Source of the DNA: Candidatus Eisenbacteria bacterium
GTDB taxonomy: Bacteria; Eisenbacteria; RBG-16-71-46; JACRLI01
Direction of reading: 5' to 3'
DNA: 64,000 nt
Assembly (NCBI GenBank): GCA_016235265.1
Contig: JACRLI010000006.1
Coordinates: forward strand, 1-64,000
Below are positions 8,981-17,558 of this stretch, piece after piece. The notes beneath the pieces are model-generated. The model was given only the letters and a program-made list of their open reading frames with translations, was not told the origin of the DNA and did not search any database. The translations under genes and the position numbers were made by a program. Each line of letters opens with the position of its first letter. The stretch's first letter is position 1.

Positions 8981-10267
8981 TCAGTCGTACCACCGCTCCA
9001 GCTGCGCGCCGCGGTAATAATGCAGGAGAATCTGCTCGTACAGGTAGCCGCGGGCCGACATCCCGCGGGCCCCCAACTGGCACATTCCCACCCCGTGGCC
9101 GTTGCCGGCACCCTGCGCCACGACCTTCACGGGGGTGTCCCCTTCGTAGTCCACGCCGATCTTGAACAGCGTGCTGCGCAGGATGGGGCGGCCCTCCGTC
9201 GGGCGCCGGAGCGTGGCGCGCAGCCGCATCTGTTCGAGCCCAAAGGTGCCCGCGGTGGTCTCGATTTCCAGCCGCTTCACCCGGCCCGAGGGGCTGCGCC
9301 CCGCCACGCGCACGTCCAGCACCCGTCCCCGCAACTGGCCGTCCTCGGCGCGCAAGTCGGGCGGGCCGAACTCGGCCAGGGCCGACTCGAACTGCTCCAT
9401 GGTCCACTCTTCGCGCCACCGGTAGGCCCCCTTGCCGCCGCAGAACGACTCGGCGGGCTCCAGGTCCGGGGAGCGGTCCCGGTGCGGGACCAGGTAGGGC
9501 TGTGCGGGGCTGGGAAAGGCCTCGTCCAGCGCCGCCAGCATCCCGCCGCAGGAGGACGAATACATGGCGCGCACCGCCCGCCCGTCGCTGGCCAGCACCA
9601 TTCCCCGCGTGGCTTCCACCTGCGCGGTGGTGTAGGCGTCCTCGGCGTCCAGGCCGCCGTAGACCTGGTCCTCCACGTTGCCGTACACGTCGAAGCCCTC
9701 GGCGGCGCGCCGGCCCAGGTAGAAGAGCGTGTAGCTGCGGGCCGCCACGGCCTGGGCCCGCACCGCCTGCGCCCCGTCGGCGCCGGGGCGGCCGATCTCG
9801 GCAGGCACCACGCCGGCCAGGTAGCGCTCCAGCGGCAGCACATTGACCACGGTGAACGTGGAGCGGGCGTTGCGGAAGATCATGAGCCGGCCGGCGTAGT
9901 GGTGGCCGCGCCAGGTGAACCGGGATTCCAGCGGGCGATTGCGGAAGTCCACCACCAGCGTGTCCTCGCCGGGCAGCGTCTCGCGGTAGCCCTGGCCCCC
10001 GCTCAGTCCCAGGCCGCCCTCGGCGGTCACCCGCAGCTCGCGACCGATCTCCCGCGGCACGCGCTCGCGCTCCCCGCGCGGCTCGCGCAGCCGGAGCAGC
10101 ATGTCGCGGTCCGAGGTGAGCTCCACGCTGGAGACGTCCCAGGCCAGCCCGACGCGGATCCACGGCTCGCCGCGCGCGCCGGTCTCCACCTGCTCCAGGC
10201 CCTGCCGCATCGCCGCGCACCCCCAGGTGGAGAGCAGCAGCGCCGCGACGGCCCACATCTTCTTCAC
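8981..10267 (-). CDS. SpoIID/LytB-domain protein, candidate lytic transglycosylase
   Basis: The protein has 428 residues. An N-terminal hydrophobic export signal ends in STWGC at residue 17, a weak lipobox. The SpoIID core includes SRFTWRGHHYAGRL, NVLPLERYLAGVVPAEIG, TAQVEATRGMVL and the C-terminal VGMCQLGARGMSARGY. SpoIID enzymes cleave glycan strands stripped of stem peptides, leaving 1,6-anhydro ends; in Gram-negative-like phyla their role is less studied. The start is GTG, overlapping the anmK stop as GTGA, with GGGGAGGA correctly placed; a second possible ATG lies 9 bases in. As last gene of an operon with anmK and murQ, it probably supplies anhydro-sugars for recycling. Confidence 0.88.
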   Translation of the reverse strand: MKKMWAVAALLLSTWGCAAMRQGLEQVETGARGEPWIRVGLAWDVSSVELTSDRDMLLRLREPRGERERVPREIGRELRVTAEGGLGLSGGQGYRETLPGEDTLVVDFRNRPLESRFTWRGHHYAGRLMIFRNARSTFTVVNVLPLERYLAGVVPAEIGRPGADGAQAVRAQAVAARSYTLFYLGRRAAEGFDVYGNVEDQVYGGLDAEDAYTTAQVEATRGMVLASDGRAVRAMYSSSCGGMLAALDEAFPSPAQPYLVPHRDRSPDLEPAESFCGGKGAYRWREEWTMEQFESALAEFGPPDLRAEDGQLRGRVLDVRVAGRSPSGRVKRLEIETTAGTFGLEQMRLRATLRRPTEGRPILRSTLFKIGVDYEGDTPVKVVAQGAGNGHGVGMCQLGARGMSARGYLYEQILLHYYRGAQLERWYD

Positions 10268-11433
10268 GAGATCCTCCCCGATCGCCCCGGGACGACGCTG
10301 CCCAGCACCGCCTCCGCGGTGGCACCCGTGGCGCAGGGGAGATTACCCGGAAGCCCGCGCCACGTGAAGTGCCCGAGCACCGCGAACGCCAGCGCCTCGC
10401 GCGCCCTCGAAGGCACGCCGTGGCGATCCGAGGGCTCCAGCCGCAGCGGGGAGAGCATCGCCCGAAGCTCGCGCACCAGGGCGCGGTTCCGCATCCCGCC
10501 CCCGGCGCCGATCACCAGGCGCGTGCCCGGGGCCGCGTAGGCGTGCACCGCCGCGGCGACGGTGAGCGCGGTGAGCGCGGTGGCGGTCGCCAGGGCGTCC
10601 GCCCAGCGCATGCGGCGGCGCCGGATCGCCTCGAGCGCCGGAGACAGGAAGGCGTCCCCGAATTCCTCCCGTCCCGTGGAGCGCGGCGGGCGCCGGCGAA
10701 AGAAGGGGTGCGCCAGCCAGGCGTGCAGCAGCCCGGGATCCACATGTCCCGCGGCGGCCAGCCGTCCGCCGCGATCGAAGCGCAGCCGGCCGCGCGTGGC
10801 GCGCGCGGCCAGCGCATCCAACGCCATGTTGCCCGGCCCGGTGTCGAATGCCCACGCGGGGTGCGTGGTGCCGGCGGGCAGGACGGTGATGTTGGCGATC
10901 CCACCCAGGTTGAGCGCCACGCGCGGCTCGCGCGGGTGCCCGAAGAGCGCGGCGTCCGCGCGCGGCACCAGCGGCGCGCCCTGCCCGCCCAGGGCCAGGT
11001 CGCGGGCCCGGAAGTCGTGCACCACCGGCAGTCCGGTGCGCTCCGCCAGCGTGGCGGCGTCACCCACCTGCAGGCTCCATCCGCGCGCCCGCCCGGCGGG
11101 CGGATGGTGGTGCAGCGTGTGCCCGTGCGAGGCCAGCAGGTCAAAGCGTCGCAGCCCGGCGCGCCCCCCCGCGAGACGCGTCGCGGCCCCGGCCCAGAAT
11201 TCCGCCAGCTCCACGTGCAGGGCGGCCACCTCCGCGGCGTCCGAACCTCCGGGGGCTGCGGCGCGCAGCAACCGCCCGCGCAGCGCGCCCGGATAGGCGC
11301 GCTCGGTCACCCCCAGGCAGCGCACCCGGGGCCGTCCCGCCGGGCCCGAGATGGAGGCCGCGGCCGCGGTCACCCCGTCGCAGGACGTTCCGCTCATCAG
11401 CCCGATCACCCGGAGTGCCCGCCCCTTCGTCAC
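10264..11433 (-). CDS. anmK: Anhydro-N-acetylmuramic acid kinase
   Basis: This 389-residue cytoplasmic kinase opens and phosphorylates 1,6-anhydro-MurNAc to MurNAc-6-phosphate during peptidoglycan recycling. It shows the family ATP-binding signature GLMSGTSCDG at residues 11-20. Further family motifs are SHGHTLHHHP, LNLGGIANIT, FDTGPGNMALD and VIGAGGGMRN, spread through the length expected for AnmK (about 370-390). It starts with GTG, which overlaps the murQ stop (GTGA), and its own stop overlaps the SpoIID-like gene start in the same way. The neighbours are the enzymes directly after (MurQ) and plausibly before (SpoIID) it in the pathway. Confidence 0.95.
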   Translation of the reverse strand: MTKGRALRVIGLMSGTSCDGVTAAAASISGPAGRPRVRCLGVTERAYPGALRGRLLRAAAPGGSDAAEVAALHVELAEFWAGAATRLAGGRAGLRRFDLLASHGHTLHHHPPAGRARGWSLQVGDAATLAERTGLPVVHDFRARDLALGGQGAPLVPRADAALFGHPREPRVALNLGGIANITVLPAGTTHPAWAFDTGPGNMALDALAARATRGRLRFDRGGRLAAAGHVDPGLLHAWLAHPFFRRRPPRSTGREEFGDAFLSPALEAIRRRRMRWADALATATALTALTVAAAVHAYAAPGTRLVIGAGGGMRNRALVRELRAMLSPLRLEPSDRHGVPSRAREALAFAVLGHFTWRGLPGNLPCATGATAEAVLGSVVPGRSGRIS

Positions 11434-12365
11434 CCGCGCCCACCTTCCAGCGCCGCCCGCACGAAGCCGCCCACGGCCTCCAGGCGGCGCTCCGCCCCGG
11501 CCCGGTCCACGCCCAGCCCGCGCATCACCAGCGCGGTCTTCACCCTGCCCCCCGCGGCCTCCAGCAGCGTCACGGCTTCGGCGTAGCCTGCGCCGGTCAC
11601 GGTCATCACGATGCGGCGGCTTCGCTCGCGCAGTTTCTCGCTGGTGGCGGTCAGGTCCACCATGAGGTTCTCGTAGGCCTTGCCCAGCCGCACCATCGCG
11701 GCGGTGGAGATCATGTTCAGGGTGAGCTTCTGCGCCGTGCCGGCCTTCATCCGGGTGGAGCCGGTCAGCACCTCCGGCCCCACGGGGATGGAAACCTCCA
11801 CGTCCACTTCCGCGTCGCGCCCCGTGCCCGGGCTCATGTTCAGGTACACCGTCCTCGCGCCGCGCGCGCGGGCCCGGCGCAGCGCCTCGAGCACGAAGGG
11901 CGTGCGGCGGCTGGCGGCGATGCCCACGACGGTGTCGCGGGCATCCACGCCCAGCGCGTCCACCGCGAGCGCGCCGTCCTCGCCGCGGTCCTCGGCGCCC
12001 TCGACGGCGCGCACCAGCGCCTCGGGGCCTCCCGCGATCACCCCCACCACCTGCCCGGGCGACGAGCTGAAGGTGGGCGGGCACTCGGCGGCGTCCAGCA
12101 CGCCGAGACGACCGCTGGTGCCCGCCCCGACGTGGATCAGCCGCCCCCCGGCGCGGAAGGAGGCCACCACCAGGTCCACCGCCTGCGCGATCATGGGGAT
12201 CGCGGCGCGCACCGCCCGCGGCACTTCCTGGTCCTCGTCGTTGATGCGCTCGAGCAGCGCGCGCGTGTCCAGCGTGTCCAGGTCCAGGGTGCGCGGGTTG
12301 CGGCTCTCGGTGAGCAGCCCGGCCACCTCCCGGAACACCTCGGGCGTCTCGTCGTCCCTGCTCAC
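11430..12365 (-). CDS. murQ: N-acetylmuramic acid 6-phosphate etherase
   Basis: This 311-residue SIS-domain enzyme removes D-lactate from MurNAc-6-phosphate to give GlcNAc-6-phosphate. Diagnostic motifs are NPRTLDLDTLD near the N-terminus and the SIS/catalytic segment GAGTSGRLGVLDAAECPPTF with the conserved Glu (about 95-115). VGIAASRRTPFV and LTGSTRMKAGTAQKLTLNM (about 215-235) follow. Length matches E. coli MurQ (298). The GTG start overlaps the upstream M16-like stop and its stop overlaps the anmK start, both as GTGA, so the three frames are coupled. No MurP-type PTS gene is near, consistent with feeding from anhydro-sugar via AnmK. Confidence 0.95.
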   Translation of the reverse strand: MSRDDETPEVFREVAGLLTESRNPRTLDLDTLDTRALLERINDEDQEVPRAVRAAIPMIAQAVDLVVASFRAGGRLIHVGAGTSGRLGVLDAAECPPTFSSSPGQVVGVIAGGPEALVRAVEGAEDRGEDGALAVDALGVDARDTVVGIAASRRTPFVLEALRRARARGARTVYLNMSPGTGRDAEVDVEVSIPVGPEVLTGSTRMKAGTAQKLTLNMISTAAMVRLGKAYENLMVDLTATSEKLRERSRRIVMTVTGAGYAEAVTLLEAAGGRVKTALVMRGLGVDRAGAERRLEAVGGFVRAALEGGRG

Positions 12366-13690
12366 GGTCCCCCTCCGGCGGCCGCCGCGAATGCGGCCTG
12401 CAGCGCCGAGCGGCGCACGTTCGACACCAGCGCCCAGCGACGCGGGCCCAGCCAGCGGCGCGCGGTGTCCGCCACCCGCTCCGGGCCCAGGGCGTCCGCA
12501 GCGGTCACGATGTCGTCCGGGGTGTCCACGGGCCAGCCGAACAGCGTGGCCCGCGCCGCGCCGGTGACCCAGTTCTCGTCGGCGAGGACCCGCAGGAGGC
12601 AAGCCTCGCGCAGGCGCTCGAAGACCGGCGCCGGCAGCGCCGCCAGGTCCCCCAGGTCGCGGGTCCAGTCCCGGGCTGCGTAGGCCAGCCCGGCCGCATC
12701 GGCGGTCCAGCCCACCCGCACCTCGTCGCACAGCCGGTGCCGCACCAGGCTCGCACGGCGCCTCGGGACGGCGGAGGACGAATCCACGGCCGTCGCCAGC
12801 GCCTCCGCGCACACTTCGAGGGCCAGCCGCTCCGGCAGCGGCACGTGCGGCACCAGCGCCCCGCCCAGGATCGCGCAAGTGCCGTCCACGCCCTCCGCGG
12901 AGCCGAACACCGGGCCCTCCAGCGGCGGCGGCTCCCGCGGGCTCGCGGGCGGCACGTAGCCGTACTGCCACGCCGAGAATGCGCGTGCCGCGGCCCGGCG
13001 GACACTCTCGGGATCCAGCGGGCCGCACACCGCCAGCACCGCGTTGTTGGGCCGATAGTACTGCGAGTAGTAGCCGTGCACCACGTCGGGGGTGACCCCG
13101 GCCAGCGACTCCCCGGTGCCGCGCGGGGAGCGGTGGTACCCGTAGACGTCGAAGAGCGCGCCGCGCAGCGCCACTTCCGCCGGGGACCACGGGCGGCGGT
13201 CCTCGAAGCGCTGCACCGCCCGCCGTCGAGCCGCCTCGACCTCCCCGGGGCCCGGCTCCAGCCGGCTGATCCGCTGTCCCAGCACCTCCAGCGCGTCGGG
13301 GAAGTCCCCCCCGCGGGTCTGCAGCAGGAACGTGGCGGCGTCCTCGTCGGCGCGCACACGCAGCGCCTCGGGCGCCATGCCCCCGGAGTCCCAGGCCTCG
13401 CGCACCATGTCGGCCACCATCGCGGCCGCCCCCTGCTTGCGCTCCATGTCGTGGACCGAGCCCACGCCGACGACCAGGCAGGCGGTCTCCACCGCGAGGT
13501 CCGGATCGCTCCAGATCACCACGCGCAGGCCGCCCGGCAGCAGGCCGCGCAGCAGGGCGCCCGGACGGCCCACCAGCGGGGCCTGGCCCGCGCGGCCGCG
13601 CGAAGGCGCCCTGCGGTCCGCGGGGGAGGCATCCGGCACGCTCAGGATGGAGAATGCAACGAGGAGAACCAGGGGAAGGCTGCGTTTCAT
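12362..13690 (-). CDS. Secreted M16-family (pitrilysin-like) protein lacking the zinc motif
   Basis: The protein has 442 residues with a signal peptide (MKRSLPLVLLVAFSILSVP, about 1-24). It has the two-lobed M16 layout: LPGGLRVVIWSDPDLAVET near the start, then GYHRSPRGTGESLAG and YYRPNNAVLAVCGPLD, and a weaker second lobe. Where active M16 peptidases carry HxxEH, this protein reads HDMERKQGAAAMVADMV, with no HxxEH or HxxEH-like inverse motif, so it is probably non-catalytic, like the beta or regulatory subunits of other M16 pairs. An upstream ATG 31 codons earlier would destroy the signal peptide and is rejected. It heads the operon with murQ, anmK and the SpoIID-like gene. Confidence 0.75.
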   Translation of the reverse strand: MKRSLPLVLLVAFSILSVPDASPADRRAPSRGRAGQAPLVGRPGALLRGLLPGGLRVVIWSDPDLAVETACLVVGVGSVHDMERKQGAAAMVADMVREAWDSGGMAPEALRVRADEDAATFLLQTRGGDFPDALEVLGQRISRLEPGPGEVEAARRRAVQRFEDRRPWSPAEVALRGALFDVYGYHRSPRGTGESLAGVTPDVVHGYYSQYYRPNNAVLAVCGPLDPESVRRAAARAFSAWQYGYVPPASPREPPPLEGPVFGSAEGVDGTCAILGGALVPHVPLPERLALEVCAEALATAVDSSSAVPRRRASLVRHRLCDEVRVGWTADAAGLAYAARDWTRDLGDLAALPAPVFERLREACLLRVLADENWVTGAARATLFGWPVDTPDDIVTAADALGPERVADTARRWLGPRRWALVSNVRRSALQAAFAAAAGGGP

Positions 13691-13904
13691 GGACCCCGCT
13701 TTCCGGCCACTTCCGTTGTACGCCGAGACACGCTGCGCGCGGGCTCGCGCGCCAGTATGCCAGAGTCGCGAGGGGCGCGACAACCGGCCCCCGGGCGCGC
13801 CCGGTGGAGCCTCCCGGGGCGCGGCCGGACCTGCCTCCGCGCGCCCCTCCCGGGAGCGCGCCGATCGGCTTCCCCGCTCCCCCTGGAGCGGCTATCCTCA
13901 CCGC

Positions 13905-14138
13905 ATGAGCGAGGACATTCGAGACCAGGTGACGCGCGTCCTGGAGCAGGTCCGCCCGCTGTTCCGGGACGACGGCGTGGAAATCGAGCTGCTGGGCGTG
14001 CGCGGTGGCGTCGTGTCCCTGCACGTGGACACGACGGGATGCACGGGATGTGCCTCGCCCCAGGAAGTGCTGGAAAGTGGCCTCGAGCGGCTCCTTCGCG
14101 AGAAGGTCCCCGGGATCACCCGGATCGTCACGATGTAG
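13905..14138 (+). CDS. NifU C-terminal-domain protein (Fe-S scaffold type)
   Basis: This is a 77-residue stand-alone NifU C-terminal domain, the small thioredoxin-like fold that binds a labile Fe-S cluster through a CxxC pair, seen here in TTGCTGCASP (residues 45-54). The N-terminal half reads RVLEQVRPLFRDDGVEIELL, typical of NfuA/NifU-C proteins. It probably carries clusters to apo-enzymes; Complex I in this window has many such clusters. The stop is 8 bases before mutM, so the two are likely co-transcribed. The upstream Shine-Dalgarno site is weak. It faces away from the M16-like gene, so 13691-13904 must hold divergent promoters, which I could not identify. Confidence 0.88.
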   Translation: MSEDIRDQVTRVLEQVRPLFRDDGVEIELLGVRGGVVSLHVDTTGCTGCASPQEVLESGLERLLREKVPGITRIVTM

Positions 14139-14146
14139 CGCCCGCG

Positions 14147-14971
14147 ATGCCCGAACTCCCCGAAGTCGAGACCATTCGCCGCGACCTGGCCCGCCGCCTC
14201 GCCGGCCGCCGCGTGGAAAAGCTCACGCGCGCGGTGCCGGCCATGCTGCGCGAGCTGCCACCCGCCCGGCTGCGCCAGGCCGTGGAAGGCCGGCGGTTCC
14301 TGGAGCCCGGCCGCCACGGGAAGCTGCTGCGGCTGCCGCTGGAGGAGGGCGCCGAGCTGGGGGTGCACCTGGGGATGTCAGGCCGGCTCACCGTGGACGA
14401 GCGCAGCGTCGAGGCCGGCGCCCACACGCACGTGGAAATGCTCCTGGAGGACGGCGCCCGTCTGCGCTTCCGCGACCCGCGCCGCTTCGGCCGCTGGGCG
14501 CTGACCGCGAACGGCCGCACCTGGGGCCGCCTGTTTGGCAATGCCGGTGTGGACCCGCTGGATCCCGCCTTCGACGAGCCCGCCTTGCGCTCCATCCTGT
14601 CCCGGGCCCGCGGCGAGGTGAAGCGCCTGCTCCTGGACCAGTCGCGCGTGGCCGGCCTGGGGAACATCTACGTGTGTGAGGCACTCCACCGGGCGCGCAT
14701 CCACCCGGCCCGCCGCGCCGACAAGGTGGCCCGGCCCGCAGCCGCGCGACTGCACCGGGCCATCCTGGAGGTCCTGCGCACCGCCCTGGAATCCCGCGGC
14801 ACGACGCTCAACGACTACCGCGACGCCGAAGGCCGCCCCGGCGGATTCCAGCGGTTGCTCCGCGTCTATGACCGCGAGGGGGAGGCGTGTCCCGGGTGTG
14901 GACGGAAGGTACGGCGCATCCTGCAGGCCGGCAGAAGCACGTACTTCTGCCCGGGATGCCAGAGGCGGTAG
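14147..14971 (+). CDS. mutM: Formamidopyrimidine-DNA glycosylase
   Basis: This 274-residue base-excision repair enzyme removes 8-oxoguanine and formamidopyrimidines and nicks the resulting abasic site. The catalytic N-terminal Pro and Glu are in MPELPEVET; the conserved lysine is in GRHGKLL (about residue 59). The helix-two-turn-helix region contains DQSRVAGLGNIYVCEAL, and the C-terminal zinc finger has ACPGCGRK and YFCPGCQRR (CxxC...CxxC). All key residues are present and the length matches the family. It is the second gene of a plus-strand pair with the NifU-like gene. Confidence 0.97.
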   Translation: MPELPEVETIRRDLARRLAGRRVEKLTRAVPAMLRELPPARLRQAVEGRRFLEPGRHGKLLRLPLEEGAELGVHLGMSGRLTVDERSVEAGAHTHVEMLLEDGARLRFRDPRRFGRWALTANGRTWGRLFGNAGVDPLDPAFDEPALRSILSRARGEVKRLLLDQSRVAGLGNIYVCEALHRARIHPARRADKVARPAAARLHRAILEVLRTALESRGTTLNDYRDAEGRPGGFQRLLRVYDREGEACPGCGRKVRRILQAGRSTYFCPGCQRR

Positions 14972-15036
14972 GGATCGGCAGGAAGTGCTTCCAAGCAAGC
15001 CGGACGCGGGCTTCGGCACGGTTTCCGGGCGGACGG

Positions 15037-15324
15037 CTACCCCAGGTGCCGCCGCTTCAGTTCGGTCACGACTTCGGTCGGCGTCACCCCCGCCTGCGAC
15101 CACAGCGCCAGCAGGTGGTACAGCAGGTCCGCCGACTCCTCCACCACCCGCTCCCTCGACTGCGCCAGCAGCGCGACGGCCACCTCGACGCCCTCCTCGC
15201 CCACCTTCTTGGCGATCGCGGCCGGACCCTTGCGGAACAGCTTCGCGGTGTGCGAGTCCTCCGGCAGCTCCTGGCGGCGGCGCTCGATGAGATCGTAGAG
15301 CTGGAGGCCTCGCGGTCGGCCCAT
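15037..15324 (-). CDS. hisE: Phosphoribosyl-ATP pyrophosphatase (HisE domain)
   Basis: The 95-residue frame is an all-helical MazG-like HisE domain that hydrolyses phosphoribosyl-ATP to phosphoribosyl-AMP, step 2 of histidine synthesis. Recognisable motifs are LYDLIERRRQELPEDSHTAK, KKVGEEGVEVAVA and ESADLLYHLLALW. The ATG used here is the first in frame and lies inside the tail of a hisI-like frame in another phase, so this may really be the C-terminal half of a broken hisI-hisE fusion. No Shine-Dalgarno site is evident before this ATG. As a free HisE the length is right (about 95-110), so it may still be functional. Confidence 0.75.
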   Translation of the reverse strand: MGRPRGLQLYDLIERRRQELPEDSHTAKLFRKGPAAIAKKVGEEGVEVAVALLAQSRERVVEESADLLYHLLALWSQAGVTPTEVVTELKRRHLG

Positions 15325-15425
15325 GCCAGGGCCAGGGCGCGTCCCGCGGCGGGGTCGTGCACCACGACCGGCACCAGGCCGCGCTCGTCGTACTTCAGGC
15401 CGGACATCCACTCCTCGAAGTTCAC
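15306..15425 (-). pseudogene. hisI: hisI remnant (phosphoribosyl-AMP cyclohydrolase N-terminus)
   Basis: A GTG with an excellent site (AGGAGG, 4 bases before) opens a frame matching the first 40 residues of HisI: MNFEEWMSGLKYDERGLVPV, then VVHDPAAGRALALAWADREA. In intact HisI this point (usually ..YMNREAL) is followed by about 70 more residues with the zinc-binding and catalytic CHTGRRSCF-type segment; these are absent. The HisI-like match ends in the bases that code for the start of the HisE domain in another phase. It looks like an internal deletion in a hisI-hisE fusion gene, or an assembly collapse. The adjacent hisA supports the pathway assignment. Confidence 0.7.
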
Positions 15426-15488
15426 GGTGCCTCCTGCAGTCGTTCCGCCCGCCGCCACGCGCCCCGGCGGGCGGTGGCGGGAGTCACG

Positions 15489-16253
15489 TCACCCGGTTCC
15501 GCTGTCCGGGGCGGGCGGCGGGCCGTCTCCGCCACCCAGCGCCCGGCGCGCCTGGGCCAGGGTGAAGCGGCCCTCGTAGAGCGCCCGGCCCACCACGATG
15601 CCCTCCACGCCGGCCTCCCCCAGCCAGCGCAGCTTCTCCAGCTCCGAGAGCGAGCCCGCCCCGCCCGAGGCGATCACCTTGAGGCCGGAGGCGCGCGCGA
15701 GGCTCTCCGCCAGGCCCAGGTTGGCGCCCCCCAGCATCCCGTCGCGGTCAATGTCGGTCACCATCACTCGCTCGCAGCCCATGCGCGCCAGTTCGGCGGC
15801 GAACTCGATGGCGCGCACCATGGTGCTCTCCTGCCAGCCGGCGACCTCCAGCACCCCCTTGCGGGTGTCCAGCGCCACCACGATCTTCCGGTCATGGCGC
15901 GCCAGCATGCGCTCCAGCCAGGCGGGCTCGCGCACCGCGCGCGTGCCCAGCACCACGCGCGAGGCGCCCATGGCCAGCGCCTCGTCCACGTCCTCGTCGG
16001 TGCGCAGGCCACCCCCCAGCTGGAAGGGGATCTTCACCGCCGCGGCCAGGGCGTACACCGCCTCGCGGTTGTCCTGCCCCTCTCCCAGCGCGCGGTCCAG
16101 GTCCACCACGTGGAGCATTTCCGCGCCGAGCCGCTCCCAGCGCCTGGCCATCTCGGCGGGGTCGTTGGAGTACACGTGCGCGGCGCGGCGCTCGCCGTGC
16201 TGCAGGCGCACCACGTGGTCATCCAGCAGGTCGAGCGCGGGTATGATGATCAT
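15489..16253 (-). CDS. hisA: ProFAR isomerase (HisA)
   Basis: This 254-residue (beta/alpha)8 barrel enzyme isomerises ProFAR to PRFAR in histidine synthesis. The first strand IIIPALDLLDDHVVRL carries the catalytic Asp; the second phosphate half-barrel shows VTDIDRDGMLGGANLGL with the second catalytic Asp, and IASGGAGSLSEL and GIVVGRALYEG bind phosphate. These residues favour HisA over HisF. The start is supported by GGGAG 6 bases upstream. The next gene is the damaged hisI-hisE; hisF, which often lies between, is missing here, as are hisB and hisH. Confidence 0.95.
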   Translation of the reverse strand: MIIIPALDLLDDHVVRLQHGERRAAHVYSNDPAEMARRWERLGAEMLHVVDLDRALGEGQDNREAVYALAAAVKIPFQLGGGLRTDEDVDEALAMGASRVVLGTRAVREPAWLERMLARHDRKIVVALDTRKGVLEVAGWQESTMVRAIEFAAELARMGCERVMVTDIDRDGMLGGANLGLAESLARASGLKVIASGGAGSLSELEKLRWLGEAGVEGIVVGRALYEGRFTLAQARRALGGGDGPPPAPDSGTG

Positions 16254-16313
16254 GGCGGCTCCCGGAAATCCCTCAGCATGGCGGGACCCGCACGTCGGCG
16301 GGACCGGCGCGCC

Positions 16314-17558
16314 TCACGAGCCCGCCCCCAGCGTGCCGCGCAGCATCGTCTCGGCGTGGCCCAGGGCATCCGCGGGCGCCGCGCCTGAGAGGCCGCCGCC
16401 CTGGATCAGGTCGGCCTTGCCGCCGCCCTTCGCCCCGATGCCGGCCGACCACTCTTTCCAGAAGACCCGCAGGTCCAGCTCCACGCCCGGGCCATGGCCG
16501 ACGATCCACGCGGGATTGTCGGACGCCAGCCCCAGCACGTACACCAGGCCCTCGCGCCCCTGCAGCCCGGCACTCAGCGCGCGCAGGTAGGCGGCGCTGC
16601 GGCCCTCGATCCAGCGCACCAGCAGCCTCGGCGCGGCCGCACCTCCGGGGCCCTCCGGCGTCACCGGCCCGCCGGGCGCGGACACCACCACGGCCTCGCG
16701 CGCGAAGCGCTCCGCCTCGTAGCCTGCCAGCTCCTGCTCCAGCTTCTCGAGACTGCGCCGCTGGGCGGCCGCCTCCTCGATCTTCTTCTCCACCACGGCC
16801 TCCACCTGCGCCACCCCGGTGGTGAAGCGCGCGGACAGCCGCTTCAGGGCGTCGTGCTTGGTCGCGTAGTCGCGCAGCGCGCGCCCGCCGCACACGAACT
16901 CCACGCGGCAGTTCTCGCGCACCTTCTCCGCCCCCAGCACCTTGATCAGCTGGATGCGCCCGGTGGTCGCCACGTGCGTCCCGCCGCAGGCGGAGCGGTC
17001 GAAGCCCTCCACGTCCACCACGCGCACCGACCCGTCCACCGCCGGCGGCTTGCGCAGTCCCAGCGCCTCGACCTGGTCGCGCGCCGCCTCGTAGACGGTC
17101 ACCGGCCGGTCCTCGGCCACCACGCGGTTCGCCAACGCCTCCGCCTCCGCCAGCCGGGACGGGTCGCGCAGCTCCACGTCAATCGTGGAGGTCTCCGCAC
17201 CCATGTGGAACGATACCGTGGGCGCCTTGAGCGCCGCCACGAACGCGGCCGAGAGCACGTGCTGGCCGGTGTGCTGCTCCATGTGGTCGCGACGGCGCGC
17301 CGCGTCGATGCGCGCCTTCCACGGCCCGGGGCCGGGATCGCCCTCGAGCCAGTGCAGCACCTCGTCGCCCTCCTCGGTGACCTCCACCACGCGCGCCCCG
17401 CCCAGCGTGCCGGTGTCGTGCGGCTGGCCGCCCGAGGTGGGGTAGAAATACGTGGCCTCCAGGGCCACCGCGGAGCGGCCGCCGCGGCCCGTCGCGGAGG
17501 CCGCCGGCGCCTCGAATTCCAGCGTGAGCGCGTCGTGGTAGTAGAGCTTCCTGGTCAT
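16314..17558 (-). CDS. AlaX-type alanyl-tRNA editing hydrolase with DHHA1 domain
   Basis: The 414-residue protein is a stand-alone relative of the alanyl-tRNA synthetase editing domain, which deacylates Ser- or Gly-tRNA-Ala. An N-terminal beta-barrel (about 1-85) precedes the zinc-binding editing core: HTGQHVLSAAF (about 95-105) and CGGTHVATTG (about 190). A coiled-coil follows (VAQVEAVVEKKIEEAAAQRR), then a C-terminal DHHA1-like region with GGGKADLIQGGG. This is the long AlaX-L layout. No aminoacylation domain is present. The ATG has GAGGA at good spacing. Its relation to hisA and the sigma-54 activator on either side is unclear. Confidence 0.88.
   Translation of the reverse strand: MTRKLYYHDALTLEFEAPAASATGRGGRSAVALEATYFYPTSGGQPHDTGTLGGARVVEVTEEGDEVLHWLEGDPGPGPWKARIDAARRRDHMEQHTGQHVLSAAFVAALKAPTVSFHMGAETSTIDVELRDPSRLAEAEALANRVVAEDRPVTVYEAARDQVEALGLRKPPAVDGSVRVVDVEGFDRSACGGTHVATTGRIQLIKVLGAEKVRENCRVEFVCGGRALRDYATKHDALKRLSARFTTGVAQVEAVVEKKIEEAAAQRRSLEKLEQELAGYEAERFAREAVVVSAPGGPVTPEGPGGAAAPRLLVRWIEGRSAAYLRALSAGLQGREGLVYVLGLASDNPAWIVGHGPGVELDLRVFWKEWSAGIGAKGGGKADLIQGGGLSGAAPADALGHAETMLRGTLGAGS

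Noticed and set aside
12362..13783. An earlier ATG 31 codons upstream for the M16-like gene
   Set aside because: It would place basic, low-complexity sequence before a clear signal peptide.
13332..13904. An extended start for the NifU-like protein far upstream
   Set aside because: The extension runs through the M16-like gene in antisense and carries no homology.
15306..15425. The HisI to HisE join as programmed frameshifting
   Set aside because: About 70 residues of HisI are absent, which recoding cannot supply; a deletion or assembly fault is simpler.
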